From positions 1-64,000 of the forward strand of contig JAZAQT010000673.1 in the NCBI GenBank assembly GCA_036417435.1: a DNA stretch of 64,000 nt. Direction: 5' to 3'. The notes under the pieces were generated by a model. The model ran no database searches and had not been told where the DNA came from. It saw only the letters and a program-made list of their open reading frames with translations. Positions 10,417 through 24,306 of the stretch are shown here, piece by piece. Each line of letters opens with the position of its first letter. Position 1 is the stretch's first letter. Position numbers and translations under genes: made by a program. The DNA comes from Inia geoffrensis. Taxonomy: Eukaryota > Chordata > Mammalia > Artiodactyla > Iniidae.

Positions 10417-12152
10417 AGACTCTGTTGTGTTTTGTAATGCAGTTCACACGTAGCCGTGTTTACATTCCCGGTATTAGTGATATCTTATGATGTTTCTTTT
10501 TCTGTGTGACTTATTTCACTTAGAATCATCATAACTAAATCCTGTCATTATGCTGCTACTGGTGTGTTGCCATGGATTTCATTGTTGAGTGATATTCCAT
10601 TGTAGGGATGTACCACAACTTCTATATCCATTTTTCTCTTTCTGGGCTATTAAAGTTGTACCATAGTCAAGGATCCCGTACACAGAGCAGCCCCAAACTT
10701 TGGTGTGGCTGTGTCTTTTTCATTTAAATTTTCCGAATCTATAGCACCATAAGTGGAAGTGCCCTAGGCTTTCTAGCTTGGTTTTTTCTTTGTTCCAGGA
10801 AACACCATCCACTTCTCCAGAGTGGCTGCTGGCAATTTACATCCCGCCCATCAGCATAACAAGGCTGCCGGGTCTCCACGGCCTGTCCTGCCTCTCTGGA
10901 TTTTACACTTTTTTCGGACGGCCCTTTGGATCGGTGGGAAGTGAGACTTCCTTGTAGTGCGGATTTCCATTGCAGGCTTGCTTGGTTGGCCAAAAAGGGC
11001 GTATGCGTTTTTTCCTGAATATATTCAGGAAAAAACGCATACGCCCTTTTTGGCCAAGTGCATCACTGTCGAACTGCGGCCTCTTTTCCTACGCTTTCAG
11101 AGCAATTCTTATCTACCCCCTGATATCTGTTTTCTGCAATTCCGCGTCGCGTTCAAGTCCTCTTCACAGCCTTCCTTCAATAAATTTTTGGATGATAGGG
11201 GTCATTTGGAACTCTGCAGGATTGTGAGTTACAGTGCCAAAGATCTCCTTTTCTCAACTCGCTTTCTTGTGAGCTGACCGAAAACCCGAAGAATTGCTTC
11301 AGGCCCTAATCTCGTTCCGGCATGGCCCGCTGAGCCTTTGGTGAATTCTTCTTCCTGTAGGGAAATCAGATTTCAATGTGCCCGTCCAAACACATCGAGT
11401 TAGCCGCTCATTGGTTCTCCTTATTCCTGTTCATCTTCCACAGAAATTGCAAACTGTGCCAAACAAGAGGTCAAAGGCACTGACTCTCCAAGTGGGGAGA
11501 ATGTTAATATCGCATCTGGAACGGCGAACTCGAGTATCAGGGGGCGAAAATGGCGATGAGTTTTAGAAATTATGCCTGATCACTTCGTGGACCATATTCT
11601 GGGTTTTCCATGCATATTTTAGCTGAAGGATAAATCCCTTAAACGTGGAGATTTGGGACCCGTGGAATGGGAACCATGCACCATTACCTCAAAGGGTCTG
11701 CATTCCCTCACCAATAGTATCAGCCCCAAGTGTCCAGCCTTATCTCTCCCCCAGCTGTGGATGTAGAGGTGGTAAATCCAAGATTCCTCACAAGCCCTGA
11801 AGGACTTATTTAAGAATTTCTCTCTATTTCACAGTCCTTGTGTTTTGTTTTTCAAATTTATTTTTATAAGGGGATTTAGCTTATTGACACTGCTGTGTGT
11901 ATAGTGATGTACACAAATGATTTTCTTATGTAGACCTATAAATGTATGGGTTTTAATTTTCTTCATAGTCAGGCATATTCCTAGGTTTTGAATACGGGGT
12001 GTTGAGTCCATTTCGTTGAGCAAGGAGTAGGTCTTGTCTAATATATATTTAGCTTATGGAATGGTATCTGTCCTAATGTGAACCTCTGGTTTTATGCAGC
12101 CTCCCCACTCTCCTTTCCCCTTAAGCAAGCATAAGTTTCTTCTGTAAATGTG
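10417..12152 (+). repeat. Monomer 7, 1736 bp
   Basis: Palindrome 10986-11057, perfect. Type D like monomer 4; private GGCTTTCTAGC near 10769. Confidence 0.97.
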
Positions 12153-13889
12153 AGACTCTGTTGTGTTTTGTAATGCAGTTCACACGTAGCCGTGTTTACA
12201 TTCCCGGTATTAGTGATATCTTATGATGTTTCTTTTTCTGTGTGACTTATTTCACTTAGAATCATCATAACTAAATCCTGTCATTATGCTGCTACTGGTG
12301 TGTTGCCATGGATTTCATTGTTGAGTGATATTCCATTGTAGGGATGTACCACAACTTCTATATCCATTTTTCTCTTTCTGGGCTATTAAAGTTGTACCAT
12401 AGTCAAGGATCCCGTACACAGAGCAGCCCCAAACTTTGGTGTGGCTGTGTCTTTTTCATTTAAATTTTCCGAATCTATAGCACCATAAGTGGAAGTGCCC
12501 TAGGCTCTCTAGCTTGGTTTTTTCTTTGTTCCAGGAAACACCATCCACTTCTCCAGAGTGGCTGTTGGCAATTTACATCCCGCCCATCAGCATAACAAGG
12601 TTGCCGGTTCTCCACGGCCTGTCCTGCCTCTCTGGATTTTACACTTTTTTCGGACGGCCCTTTGGATCGGTGGGAAGTGAGACTTCCTTGTAGTGCGGAT
12701 TTCCATTGCAGGCTTGCTTGGTTGGCCAAAAAGGGCGTATGCGTTTTTTCCTGAATATATTCAGGAAAAAACGCATACGCCCTTTTTGGTCCAAGTGCAT
12801 CACTGTCGAACTGCTGCCTCTTTTCCTACGCTTTCAGAGCAATTCTTATCTACCCCCTGATATCTGTTTTCTGCAATTCTGCGTCGCGTTCAAGTCCTCT
12901 TCACAGCCTTCCTTCAATAAATTTTTGGATGATAGGGGTCATTTGGAACTCTGCAGGATTGTGAGTTACAGTGCCAAAGATCTCCTTTTCTCAACTCGCT
13001 TTCTTGTGAGCTGACCGAAAACCCGAAGAATTGCTTCAGGCCCTAATCTCGTTCCGGCATGGCCCGCTGAGCCTTTGGTGAATTCTTCTTCCTGTAGGGA
13101 AATCAGATTTCAATGTGCCCGTCCAAACACATCGAGTTAGCCGCTCATTGGTTCTCCTTATTCCTGTTCATCTTCCACAGAAATTGCAAACTGTGCCAAA
13201 CAAGAGGTCAAAGGCACTGACTCTCCAAGTGGGGAGAATGTTAATATCGCATCTGGAACGGCGAACTCGAGTATCAGGGGGCGAAAATGGCGATGAGTTT
13301 TAGAAATTATGCCTGATCACTTCGTGGACCATATTCTGGGTTTTCCATGCACATTTTAGCTGAAGGATAAATCCCTTAAACGTGGAGATTTGGGACCCGT
13401 GGAATGGGAACCATGCACCATTACCTCAAAGGGTCTGCATTCCCTCACCAATAGTATCAGCCCCAAGTGTCCAGCCTTATCTCTCCCCCAGCTGTGGATG
13501 TAGAGGTGGTAAATCCAAGATTCCTCACAAGCCCTGAAGGACTTATTTAAGAATTTCTCTCTATTTCACAGTCCTTGTGTTTTGTTTTTCAAATTTATTT
13601 TTATAAGGGGATTTAGCTTATTGACACTGCTGTGTGTATAGTGATGTACACAAATGATTTTCTTATGTAGACCTATAAATGTATGGGTTTTAATTTTCTT
13701 CATAGTCAGGCATATTCCTAGGTTTTGAATACGGGGTGTTGAGTCCATTTCGTTGAGCAAGGAGTAGGTCTTGTCTAATATATATTTAGCTTATGGAATG
13801 GTATCTGTCCTAATGTGAACCTCTGGTTTTATGCAGCCTCCCCACTCTCCTTTCCCCTTAAGCAAGCATAAGTTTCTTCTGTAAATGTG
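12153..13889 (+). repeat. Monomer 8, 1737 bp
   Basis: Palindrome 12722-12794 has an extra T in the right arm (GGTCCAA), which gives the extra base. Also AAGGTTGCC and GCACATTTTAG. Type D rear. These changes recur only in monomer 10 (AAGGTTGCC also in 9). Confidence 0.97.
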
Positions 13890-15625
13890 AGACTCTGTTG
13901 TGTTTTGTAATGCAGTTCACACGTAGCCGTGTTTACATTCCCGGTATTAGTGATATCTTATGATGTTTCTTTTTCTGTGTGACTTATTTCACTTAGAATC
14001 ATCATAACTAAATCCTGTCATTATGCTGCTACTGGTCTGTTGCCATGGATTTCATTGTTGAGTGATATTCCATTGTAGGGATGTACCACAACTTCTATAT
14101 CCATTTTTCTCTTTCTGGGCTATTAAAGTTGTACCATAGTCAAGGATCCCGTACACAGAGCAGCCCCAAACTTTGGTGTGGCTGTGTCTTTTTCATTTAA
14201 ATTTTCCGAATCTATAGCACCATAAGTGGAAGTGCCCTAGGCTCTCTAGCTTGGTTTTTTCTTTGTTCCAGGAAACACCATCCACTTCTCCAGAGTGGCT
14301 GTTGGCAATTTACATCCCGCCCATCAGCATAACAAGGTTGCCGGTTCTCCACGGCCTGTCCTGCCTCTCTGGATTTTACACTTTTTTCGGACGGCCCTTT
14401 GGATCGGTGGGAAGTGAGACTTCCTTGTAGTGCGGATTTCCATTGCAGGCTTGCTTGGTTGGCCAAAAAGGGCGTATGCGTTTTTTCCTGAATATATTCA
14501 GGAAAAAACGCATACGCCCTTTTTGGCCAAGTGCATCACTGTCGAACTGCGGCCTCTTTTCCTACGCTTTCAGAGCAATTCTTATCTACCCCCTGATATC
14601 TGTTTTCTGCAATTCCGCGTCGCGTTGAAGTCCTCTTCACAGCCTTCCTTCAATAAATTTTTGGATGATAGGGGTCATTTGGAACTCTGCAGGATTGTGA
14701 GTTACAGTGCCAAAGATCTCCTTTTCTCAACTCGCTTTCTTGTGAGCTGACCGAAAACCCGAAGAATTGCTTCAGGCCCTAATCTCGTTCCGGCATGGCC
14801 CGCTGAGCCTTTGGTGAATTCTTCTTCCTGTAGGGAAATCAGATTTCAATGTGCCCGTCCAAACACATCGAGTTAGCCGCTCATTGGTTCTCCTTATTCC
14901 TGTTCATCTTCCACAGAAATTGCAAACTGTGCCAAACAAGAGGTCAAAGGCACTGACTCTCCAAGTGGGGAGAATGTTAATATCGCATCTGGAACGGCGA
15001 ACTCGAGTATCAGGGGGCGAAAATGGCGATGAGTTTTAGAAATTATGCCTGATCACTTCGTGGACCATATTCTGGGTTTTCCATGCATATTTTAGCTGAA
15101 GGATAAATCCCTTAAACGTGGAGATTTGGGACCCGTGGAATGGGAACCATGCACCATTACCTCAAAGGGTCTGCATTCCCTCACCAATAGTATCAGCCCC
15201 AAGTGTCCAGCCTTATCTCTCCCCCAGCTGTGGATGTAGAGGTGGTAAATCCAAGATTCCTCACAAGCCCTGAAGGACTTATTTAAGAATTTCTCTCTAT
15301 TTCACAGTCCTTGTGTTTTGTTTTTCAAATTTATTTTTATAAGGGGATTTAGCTTATTGACACTGCTGTGTGTATAGTGATGTACACAAATGATTTTCTT
15401 ATGTAGACCTATAAATGTATGGGTTTTAATTTTCTTCATAGTCAGGCATATTCCTAGGTTTTGAATACGGGGTGTTGAGTCCATTTCGTTGAGCAAGGAG
15501 TAGGTCTTGTCTAATATATATTTAGCTTATGGAATGGTATCTGTCCTAATGTGAACCTCTGGTTTTATGCAGCCTCCCCACTCTCCTTTCCCCTTAAGCA
15601 AGCATAAGTTTCTTCTGTAAATGTG
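13890..15625 (+). repeat. Monomer 9, 1736 bp
   Basis: Palindrome 14459-14530, perfect. Mosaic: type A front and middle (TGGTCTG, CTGCGGCC, GCGTTGAAG) joined to a type D rear (GTATAGTGATG). Confidence 0.97.
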
Positions 15626-17362
15626 AGACTCTGTTGTGTTTTGTAATGCAGTTCACACGTAGCCGTGTTTACATTCCCGGTATTAGTGATATCTTATGAT
15701 GTTTCTTTTTCTGTGTGACTTATTTCACTTAGAATCATCATAACTAAATCCTGTCATTATGCTGCTACTGGTGTGTTGCCATGGATTTCATTGTTGAGTG
15801 ATATTCCATTGTAGGGATGTACCACAACTTCTATATCCATTTTTCTCTTTCTGGGCTATTAAAGTTGTACCATAGTCAAGGATCCCGTACACAGAGCAGC
15901 CCCAAACTTTGGTGTGGCTGTGTCTTTTTCATTTAAATTTTCCGAATCTATAGCACCATAAGTGGAAGTGCCCTAGGCTCTCTAGCTTGGTTTTTTCTTT
16001 GTTCCAGGAAACACCATCCACTTCTCCAGAGTGGCTGTTGGCAATTTACATCCCGCCCATCAGCATAACAAGGTTGCCGGTTCTCCACGGCCTGTCCTGC
16101 CTCTCTGGATTTTACACTTTTTTCGGACGGCCCTTTGGATCGGTGGGAAGTGAGACTTCCTTGTAGTGCGGATTTCCATTGCAGGCTTGCTTGGTTGGCC
16201 AAAAAGGGCGTATGCGTTTTTTCCTGAATATATTCAGGAAAAAACGCATACGCCCTTTTTGGTCCAAGTGCATCACTGTCGAACTGCTGCCTCTTTTCCT
16301 ACGCTTTCAGAGCAATTCTTATCTACCCCCTGATATCTGTTTTCTGCAATTCTGCGTCGCGTTCAAGTCCTCTTCACAGCCTTCCTTCAATAAATTTTTG
16401 GATGATAGGGGTCATTTGGAACTCTGCAGGATTGTGAGTTACAGTGCCAAAGATCTCCTTTTCTCAACTCGCTTTCTTGTGAGCTGACCGAAAACCCGAA
16501 GAATTGCTTCAGGCCCTAATCTCGTTCCGGCATGGCCCGCTGAGCCTTTGGTGAATTCTTCTTCCTGTAGGGAAATCAGATTTCAATGTGCCCGTCCAAA
16601 CACATCGAGTTAGCCGCTCATTGGTTCTCCTTATTCCTGTTCATCTTCCACAGAAATTGCAAACTGTGCCAAACAAGAGGTCAAAGGCACTGACTCTCCA
16701 AGTGGGGAGAATGTTAATATCGCATCTGGAACGGCGAACTCGAGTATCAGGGGGCGAAAATGGCGATGAGTTTTAGAAATTATGCCTGATCACTTCGTGG
16801 ACCATATTCTGGGTTTTCCATGCACATTTTAGCTGAAGGATAAATCCCTTAAACGTGGAGATTTGGGACCCGTGGAATGGGAACCATGCACCATTACCTC
16901 AAAGGGTCTGCATTCCCTCACCAATAGTATCAGCCCCAAGTGTCCAGCCTTATCTCTCCCCCAGCTGTGGATGTAGAGGTGGTAAATCCAAGATTCCTCA
17001 CAAGCCCTGAAGGACTTATTTAAGAATTTCTCTCTATTTCACAGTCCTTGTGTTTTGTTTTTCAAATTTATTTTTATAAGGGGATTTAGCTTATTGACAC
17101 TGCTGTGTGTATAGTGATGTACACAAATGATTTTCTTATGTAGACCTATAAATGTATGGGTTTTAATTTTCTTCATAGTCAGGCATATTCCTAGGTTTTG
17201 AATACGGGGTGTTGAGTCCATTTCGTTGAGCAAGGAGTAGGTCTTGTCTAATATATATTTAGCTTATGGAATGGTATCTGTCCTAATGTGAACCTCTGGT
17301 TTTATGCAGCCTCCCCACTCTCCTTTCCCCTTAAGCAAGCATAAGTTTCTTCTGTAAATGTG
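15626..17362 (+). repeat. Monomer 10, 1737 bp
   Basis: Palindrome 16195-16267 carries the same one-base insertion as monomer 8, with the same AAGGTTGCC and GCACATTTTAG, so 8 and 10 are recent duplicates two units apart. Confidence 0.97.
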
Positions 17363-19098
17363 AGACTCTGTTGTGTTTTGTAATGCAGTTCACACGTAGC
17401 CGTGTTTACATTCCCGGTATTAGTGATATCTTATGATGTTTCTTTTTCTGTGTGACTTATTTCACTTAGAATCATCATAACTAAATCCTGTCATTATGCT
17501 GCTACTGGTCTGTTGCCATGGATTTCATTGTTGAGTGATATTCCATTGTAGGGATGTACCACAACTTCTATATCCATTTTTCTCTTTCTGGGCTATTAAA
17601 GTTGTACCATAGTCAAGGATCCCGTACACAGAGCAGCCCCAAACTTTGGTGTGGCTGTGTCTTTTTCATTTAAATTTTCCGAATCTATAGCACCATAAGT
17701 GGAAGTGCCCTAGGCTCTCTAGCTTGGTTTTTTCTTTGTTCCAGGAAACACCATCCACTTCTCCAGAGTGGCTGTTGGCAATTTACATCCCGCCCATCAG
17801 CATAACAAGGCTGCCGGTTCTCCACGGCCTGTCCTGCCTCTCTGGATTTTACACTTTTTTCGGACGGCCCTTTGGATCGGTGGGAAGTGAGACTTCCTTG
17901 TAGTGCGGATTTCCATTGCAGGCTTGCTTGGTTGGCCAAAAAGGGCGTATGCGTTTTTTCCTGAATATATTCAGGAAAAAACGCATACGCCCTTTTTGGC
18001 CAAGTGCATCACTGTCGAACTGCTGCCTCTTTTCCTACGCTTTCAGAGCAATTCTTATCTACCCCCTGATATCTGTTTTCTGCAATTCTGCGTCGCGTTC
18101 AAGTCCTCTTCACAGCCTTCCTTCAATAAATTTTTGGATGATAGGGGTCATTTGGAACTCTGCAGGATTGTGAGTTACAGTGCCAAAGATCTCCTTTTCT
18201 CAACTGGCTTTCTTGTGAGCTGACCGAAAACCCGAAGAATTGCTTCAGGCCCTAATCTCGTTCCGGCATGGCCCACTGAGCCTTTGGTGAATTCTTCTTC
18301 CTGTAGGGAAATCAGAGTTCAATGTGCCCGTCCAAACACATCGAGTTAGCCGTTCATTGGTTCTCCTTATTCCTGTTCATCTTCCACAGAAATTGCAAAC
18401 TGTGCCAAACAAGAGGTCAAAGGCACTGACTCTCCAAGTGGGGAGAATGTTAATATCGCATCTGGAACGGCGAACTCGAGTATCAGGGGGCGAAAATGGC
18501 GATAAGTTTTAGAAATTATGCCTGATCACTTCGTGGACCATATTCTGGGTTTTCCATGCATATTTTAGCTGAAGGATAAATCCCTTAAACGTGGAGATTT
18601 GGGACCCGTGGAATGGGAACCATGCACCATTACCTCAAAGGGTCTGCATTCCCTCACCAATACTATCAGCCCCCAGTGTCCAGCCTTATCTCTCCCCCAG
18701 CTGTGGATGTAGAGGTGGTAAATCCAAGATTCCTCACAAGCCCTGAAGGACTTATTTAAGAATTTCTCTCTATTTCACAGTCCTTGTGTTTTGTTTTTCA
18801 AATTTATTTTTATAAGGGGATTTAGCTTATTGACACTGCTGTGTGTATGGTGCTGTACACAAATGATTTTCTTATGGAGACCTATAAATGTATGGGTTTT
18901 AATTTTCTTCATAGTCAGGCATATTCCTAGGTTTTGAATACGGGGTGTTGAGTCCATTTCGTTGAGCAAGGAGTAGGTCTTGTCTAATATATATTTGGCT
19001 TATGGAATGGTATCTGTCCTAATGTGAACCTCTGGTTTTATGCAGCCTCCCCACTCTCCTTTCCCCTTAAGCAAGCATAAGTTTCTTTTGTAAATGTG
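17363..19098 (+). repeat. Monomer 11, 1736 bp
   Basis: Palindrome 17932-18003, perfect. Front matches monomer 9 (TGGTCTG); rear returns to the majority type (GTATGGTGCTG). Private: ACTGGCTTTC, GCCCACTGAG, CGTTCATTGG, GGCGATAAG. Confidence 0.97.
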
Positions 19099-20834
19099 AG
19101 ACTCTGTTGTGTTTTGTAATGCAGTTCACACGTAGCCGTGTTTACATTCCCGGTATTAGTGATATCTTATGATGTTTCTTTTTCTGTGTGACTTATTTCA
19201 CTTAGAATCATCATAACTAAATCCTGTCATTATGCTGCTACTGGTGTGTTGCCATTGAATTCATTGTTGAGTGATATTCCATTGTAGGGATGTACCACAA
19301 CTTCTATATCCATTTTTCTCTTTCTGGGCTATTAAAGTTGTACCATAGTCAAGGATCCCGTACACAGAGTAGCCCCAAACTTTGGTGTGGCTGTGTCTTT
19401 TTCATTTAAATTTTCCGAATCTATAGCACCATAAGTGGAAGTGCCCTAGGCTCTCTAGCTTGGTTTTTTCTTTGTTCCAGGAAACACCATCCACTTCTCC
19501 AGAGTGGCTGTTGGCAATTTACATCCCGCCCATCAGCATAACAAGGCTGCCGGTTCTCCATGGCCTGTCCTGCCTCTCTGGATTTTACACTTTTTTCGGA
19601 CGGCCCTTTGGATCGGTGGGAAGTGAGACTTCCTTGTAGTGCGGATTTCCATTGCAGGCTTGCTTGGTTGGCCAAAAAGGGCGTATGCGTTTTTTCCTGA
19701 ATATATTCAGGAAAAAACGCATACGCCCTTTTTGGCCAAGTGCATCACTGTCGAACTGCTGCCTCTTTTCCTACGCTTTCAGAGCAATTCTTATCTACCC
19801 CCTGATATCTGTTTTCTGCAATTCTGCGTCGCGTTCAAGTCCTCTTCACAGCCTTCCTTCAATAAATTTTTGGATGATAGGGGTCATTTGGAACTCTGCA
19901 GGATTGTGAGTTACAGTGCCAAAGATCTCCTTTTCTCAACTCGCTTTCTTGTGAGCTGACCGAAAACCCGAAGAATTGCTTCAGGCCCTAATCTCGTTCC
20001 GGCATGGCCCGCTGAGCCTTTGGTGAATTCTTCTTCCTGTAGGGAAATCAGAGTTCAATGTGCCCGTCCAAACACATCGAGTTAACCGCTCATTGGTTCT
20101 CCTTATTCCTGTTCATCTTCCACAGAAATTGCAAACTGTGCCAAACAAGAGGCCAAAGCCACTGACTCTCCAAGTGGGGAGAATGTTAATATCGCATCTG
20201 GAACGGCGAACTCGAGTATCAGGGGGCGAAAATGGCGATGAGTTTTAGAAATTATGCCTGATCACTTCGTGGACCATATTCTGGGTTTTCCATGCATATT
20301 TTAGCTGAAGGATAAATCCCTTAAACGTGGAGATTTGGGACCCGTGGAATGGGAACCATGCACCATTACCTCAAAGGGTCTGCATTCCCTCACCAATAGT
20401 ATCAGCCCCAAGTGTCCAGCCTTATCTCTCCCCCAGCTGTGGATGTAGAGGTGGTAAATCCAAGATTCCTCACAAGCCCTGAAGGACTTATTTAAGAATT
20501 TCTCTCTATTTCACAGTCCTTGTGTTTTGTTTTTCAAATTTATTTTTATAAGGGGATTTAGCTTATTGACACTGCTGTGTGTATGGTGCTGTACACAAAT
20601 GATTTTCTTATGGAGACCTATAAATGTATGGGTTTTAATTTTCTTCATAGTCAGGCATATTCCTAGGTTTTGAATACGGGGTGTTGAGTCCATTTCGTTG
20701 AGCAAGGAGTAGGTCTTGTCTAATATATATTTGGCTTATGGAATGGTATCTGTCCTAATGTGAACCTCTGGTTTTATGCAGCCTCCCCACTCTCCTTTCA
20801 CCTTAAGCAAGCATAAGTTTCTTTTGTAAATGTG
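19099..20834 (+). repeat. Monomer 12, 1736 bp
   Basis: Palindrome 19668-19739, perfect. Shares GTTAACCGC, GAGGCCAAAGCC, CATGGCCTG and TTTCACCTT with monomer 13. Private CATTGAATTCATTG adds a second EcoRI site near 19257. Confidence 0.97.
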
Positions 20835-22570
20835 AGACTCTGTTGTGTTTTGTAATGCAGTTCACACGTAGCCGTGTTTACATTCCCGGTATTAGTGATA
20901 TCTTATGATGTTTCTTTTTCTGTGTGACTTATTTCACTTAGAATCATCATAACTAAATCCTGTCATTATGCTGTTACTGGTCTGTTGCCATGGATTTCAT
21001 TGTTGAGTGATATTCCATTGTAGGGATGTACCACAACTTCTATATCCATTTTTCTCTTTCTGGGCTATTAAAGTTGTACCATAGTCAAGGATCCCGTACA
21101 CAGAGCAGCCCCAAACTTTGGTGTGGCTGTGTCTTTTTCATTTAAATTTTCCGAATCTATAGCACCATAAGTGGAAGTGCCCTAGGCTCTCTAGCTTGGT
21201 TTTTTCTTTGTTCCAGGAAACACCATCCACTTCTCCAGAGTGGCTGTTGGCAATTTACATCCCGCCCATCAGCATAACAAGGCTGCCGGTTCTCCATGGC
21301 CTGTCCTGCCTCTCTGGATTTTACACTTTTTTCGGACGGCCCTTTGGATCGGTGGGAAGTGAGACTTCCTTGTAGTGCGGATTTCCATTGCAGGCTTGCT
21401 TGGTTGGCCAAAAAGGGCGTATGCGTTTTTTCCTGAATATATTCAGGAAAAAACGCATATGCCCTTTTTGGCCAAGTGCATCACTGTCGAACTGCTGCCT
21501 CTTTTCCTACGCTTTCAGAGCAATTCTTATCTACCCCCTGATATCTGTTTTCTGCAATTCTGCGTCGCGTTCAAGTCCTCTTCACAGCCTTCCTTCAATA
21601 AATTTTTGGATGATAGGGGTCATTTGGAACTCTGCAGGATTGTGAGTTACAGTGCCAAAGATCTCCTTTTCTCAACTCGCTTTCTTGTGAGCTGACCGAA
21701 AACCCGAAGAATTGCTTCAGGCCCTAATCTCGTTCCGGCATGGCCCGCTGAGCCTTTGGTGAATTCTTCTTCCTGTAGGGAAATCAGAGTTCAATGTGCC
21801 CGTCCAAACACATCGAGTTAACCGCTCATTGGTTCTCCTTATTCCTGTTCATCTTCCACAGAAATTGCAAACTGTGCCAAACAAGAGGCCAAAGCCACTG
21901 ACTCTCCAAGTGGGGAGAATGTTAATATCGCATCTGGAACGGCGAACTCGAGTATCAGGGGGCGAAAATGGCGATGAGTTTTAGAAATTATGCCTGATCA
22001 CTTCGTGGACCATATTCTGGGTTTTCCATGCATATTTTAGCTGAAGGATAAATCCCTTAAACGTGGAGATTTGGGACCCGTGGAATGGGAACCATGCACC
22101 ATTACCTCAAAGGGTCTGCATTCCCTCACCAATAGTATCAGCCCCAAGTGTCCAGCCTTATCTCTCCCCCAGCTGTGGATGTAGAGGTGGTAAATCCAAG
22201 ATTCCTCACAAGCCCTGAAGGACTTATTTAAGAATTTCTCTCTATTTCACAGTCCTTGTGTTTTGTTTTTCAAATTTATTTTTATAAGGGGATTTAGCTT
22301 ATTGACACTGCTGTGTGTATGGTGCTGTACACAAATGATTTTCTTATGGAGACCTATAAATGTATGGGTTTTAATTTTCTTCATAGTCAGGCATATTCCT
22401 AGGTTTTGAATACGGGGTGTTGAGTCCATTTCGTTGAGCAAGGAGTAGGTCTTGTCTAATATATATTTGGCTTATGGAATGGTATCTGTCCTAATGTGAA
22501 CCTCTGGTTTTATGCAGCCTCCCCACTCTCCTTTCACCTTAAGCAAGCATAAGTTTCTTTTGTAAATGTG
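20835..22570 (+). repeat. Monomer 13, 1736 bp
   Basis: Palindrome 21404-21475 has one CpG-type change, T at 21460. The rest is a near copy of monomer 12, except the front GCTGTTACTGGTCTG, which it shares with 14, 15, 16 and 21. Confidence 0.97.
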
Positions 22571-24306
22571 AGACTCTGTTGTGTTTTGTAATGCAGTTCA
22601 CACGTAGCCGTGTTTACATTCCCGGTATTAGTGATATCTTATGATGTTTCTTTTTCTGTGTGACTTATTTCACTTAGAATCATCATAACTAAATCCTGTC
22701 ATTATGCTGTTACTGGTCTGTTGCCATGGATTTCATTGTTGAGTGATATTCCATTGTAGGGATGTACCACAACTTCTATATCCATTTTTCTCTTTCTGGG
22801 CTATTAAAGTTGTACCATAGTCAAGGATCCCGTACACAGAGCAGCCCCAAACTTTGGTGTGGCTGTGTCTTTTTCATTTAAATTTTCCGAATCTATAGCA
22901 CCATAAGTGGAAGTGCCCTAGGCTCTCTAGCTTGGTTTTTTCTTTGTTCCAGGAAACACCATCCACTTCTCCAGAGTGGCTGTTGTCAATTTACATCCCG
23001 CCCATCAGCATAACAAGGCTGCCGGTTCTCCACGGCCTGTCCTGCCTCTCTGGATTTTACACTTTTTTCGGACGGCCCTTTGGATCGGTGGGAAGTGAGA
23101 CTTCCTTGTAGTGCGGATTTCCATTGCAGGCTTGCTTGGTTGGCCAAAAAGGGCGTATGCGTTTTTTCCTGAATATATTCAGGAAAAAACGCATACGCCC
23201 TTTTTGGCCAAGTGCATCACTGTCGAACTGCTGCCTCTTTTCCTACGCTTTCAGAGCAATTCTTATCTACCCCCTGATATCTGTTTTCTGCAATTCTGTG
23301 TCGCGTTCAAGTCCTCTTCACAGCCTTCCTTCAATAAATTTTTGGATGATAGGGGTCATTTGGAACTCTGCAGGATTGTGAGTTACAGTGCCAAAGATCT
23401 CCTTTTCTCAACTCGCTTTCTTGTGAGCTGACCGAAAACCCGAAGAATTGCTTCAGGCCCTAATCTCGTTCCGGCATGGCCCGCTGAGCCTTTGGTGAAT
23501 TCTTCTTCCTGTAGGGAAATCAGAGTTCAATGTGCCCGTCCAAACACATCGAGTTAGCCGCTCATTGGTTCTCCTTATTCCTGTTCATCTTCCACAGAAA
23601 TTGCAAACTGTGCCAAACAAGAGGTCAAAGGCACTGACTCTCCAAGTGGGGAGAATGTTAATATCGCATCTGGAACGGCGAACTCGAGTATCAGGGGGCG
23701 AAAATGGCGATGAGTTTTAGAAATTATGCCTGATCACTTCGTGGACCATATTCTGGGTTTTCCATGCATATTTTAGCTGAAGGATAAATCCCTTAAACGT
23801 GGAGATTTGGGACCCGTGGAATGGGAACCATGCACCATTACCTCAAAGGGTCTGCATTCCCTCACCAATACTATCAGACCCAAGTGTCCAGCCTTATCTC
23901 TCCCCCAGCTGTGGATGTAGAGGTGGTAAATCCAAGATTCCTCACAAGCCCTGAAGGACTTATTTAAGAATTTCTCTCTATTTCACAGTCCTTGTGTTTT
24001 GTTTTTCAAATTTATTTTTATAAGGGGATTTAGCTTATTGACACTGCTGTGTGTATGGTGCTGTACACAAATGATTTTCTTATGGAGACCTATAAATGTA
24101 TGGGTTTTAATTTTCTTCATAGTCAGGCATATTCCTAGGTTTTGAATACGGGGTGTTGAGTCCATTTCGTTGAGCAAGGAGTAGGTCTTGTCTAATATAT
24201 ATTTGGCTTATGGAATGGTATCTGTCCTAATGTGAACCTCTGGTTTTATGCAGCCTCCCCACTCTCCTTTCACCTTAAGCAAGCATAAGTTTCTTTTGTA
24301 AATGTG
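22571..24306 (+). repeat. Monomer 14, 1736 bp
   Basis: Palindrome 23140-23211, perfect. Variants shared with monomer 15: GTTGTCAATTT, TTCTGTGTCGCG, CAGACCCAAG. Confidence 0.97.

Larger units (their letters stand above)
3473..12152 (+). other. Higher-order block: units 3-4 repeated as 6-7 (5208-bp shift)
   Basis: Type C and D marks of 3473-6944 return in the same order at 8681-12152, three units later, with unit 5 (type A) between. The two blocks differ at only a few sites I could see (9730, 10769 and the 5567 region). This shows a recent multi-monomer duplication. Confidence 0.85.
12153..18000 (+). other. Higher-order block: units 8-9 repeated as 10-11 (3473-bp shift)
   Basis: The inserted T in the palindrome, AAGGTTGCC and GCACATTTTAG mark units 8 and 10, while the fronts of 9 and 11 share TGGTCTG. 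The match breaks down within unit 11, so the duplication end lies there. Confidence 0.85.
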
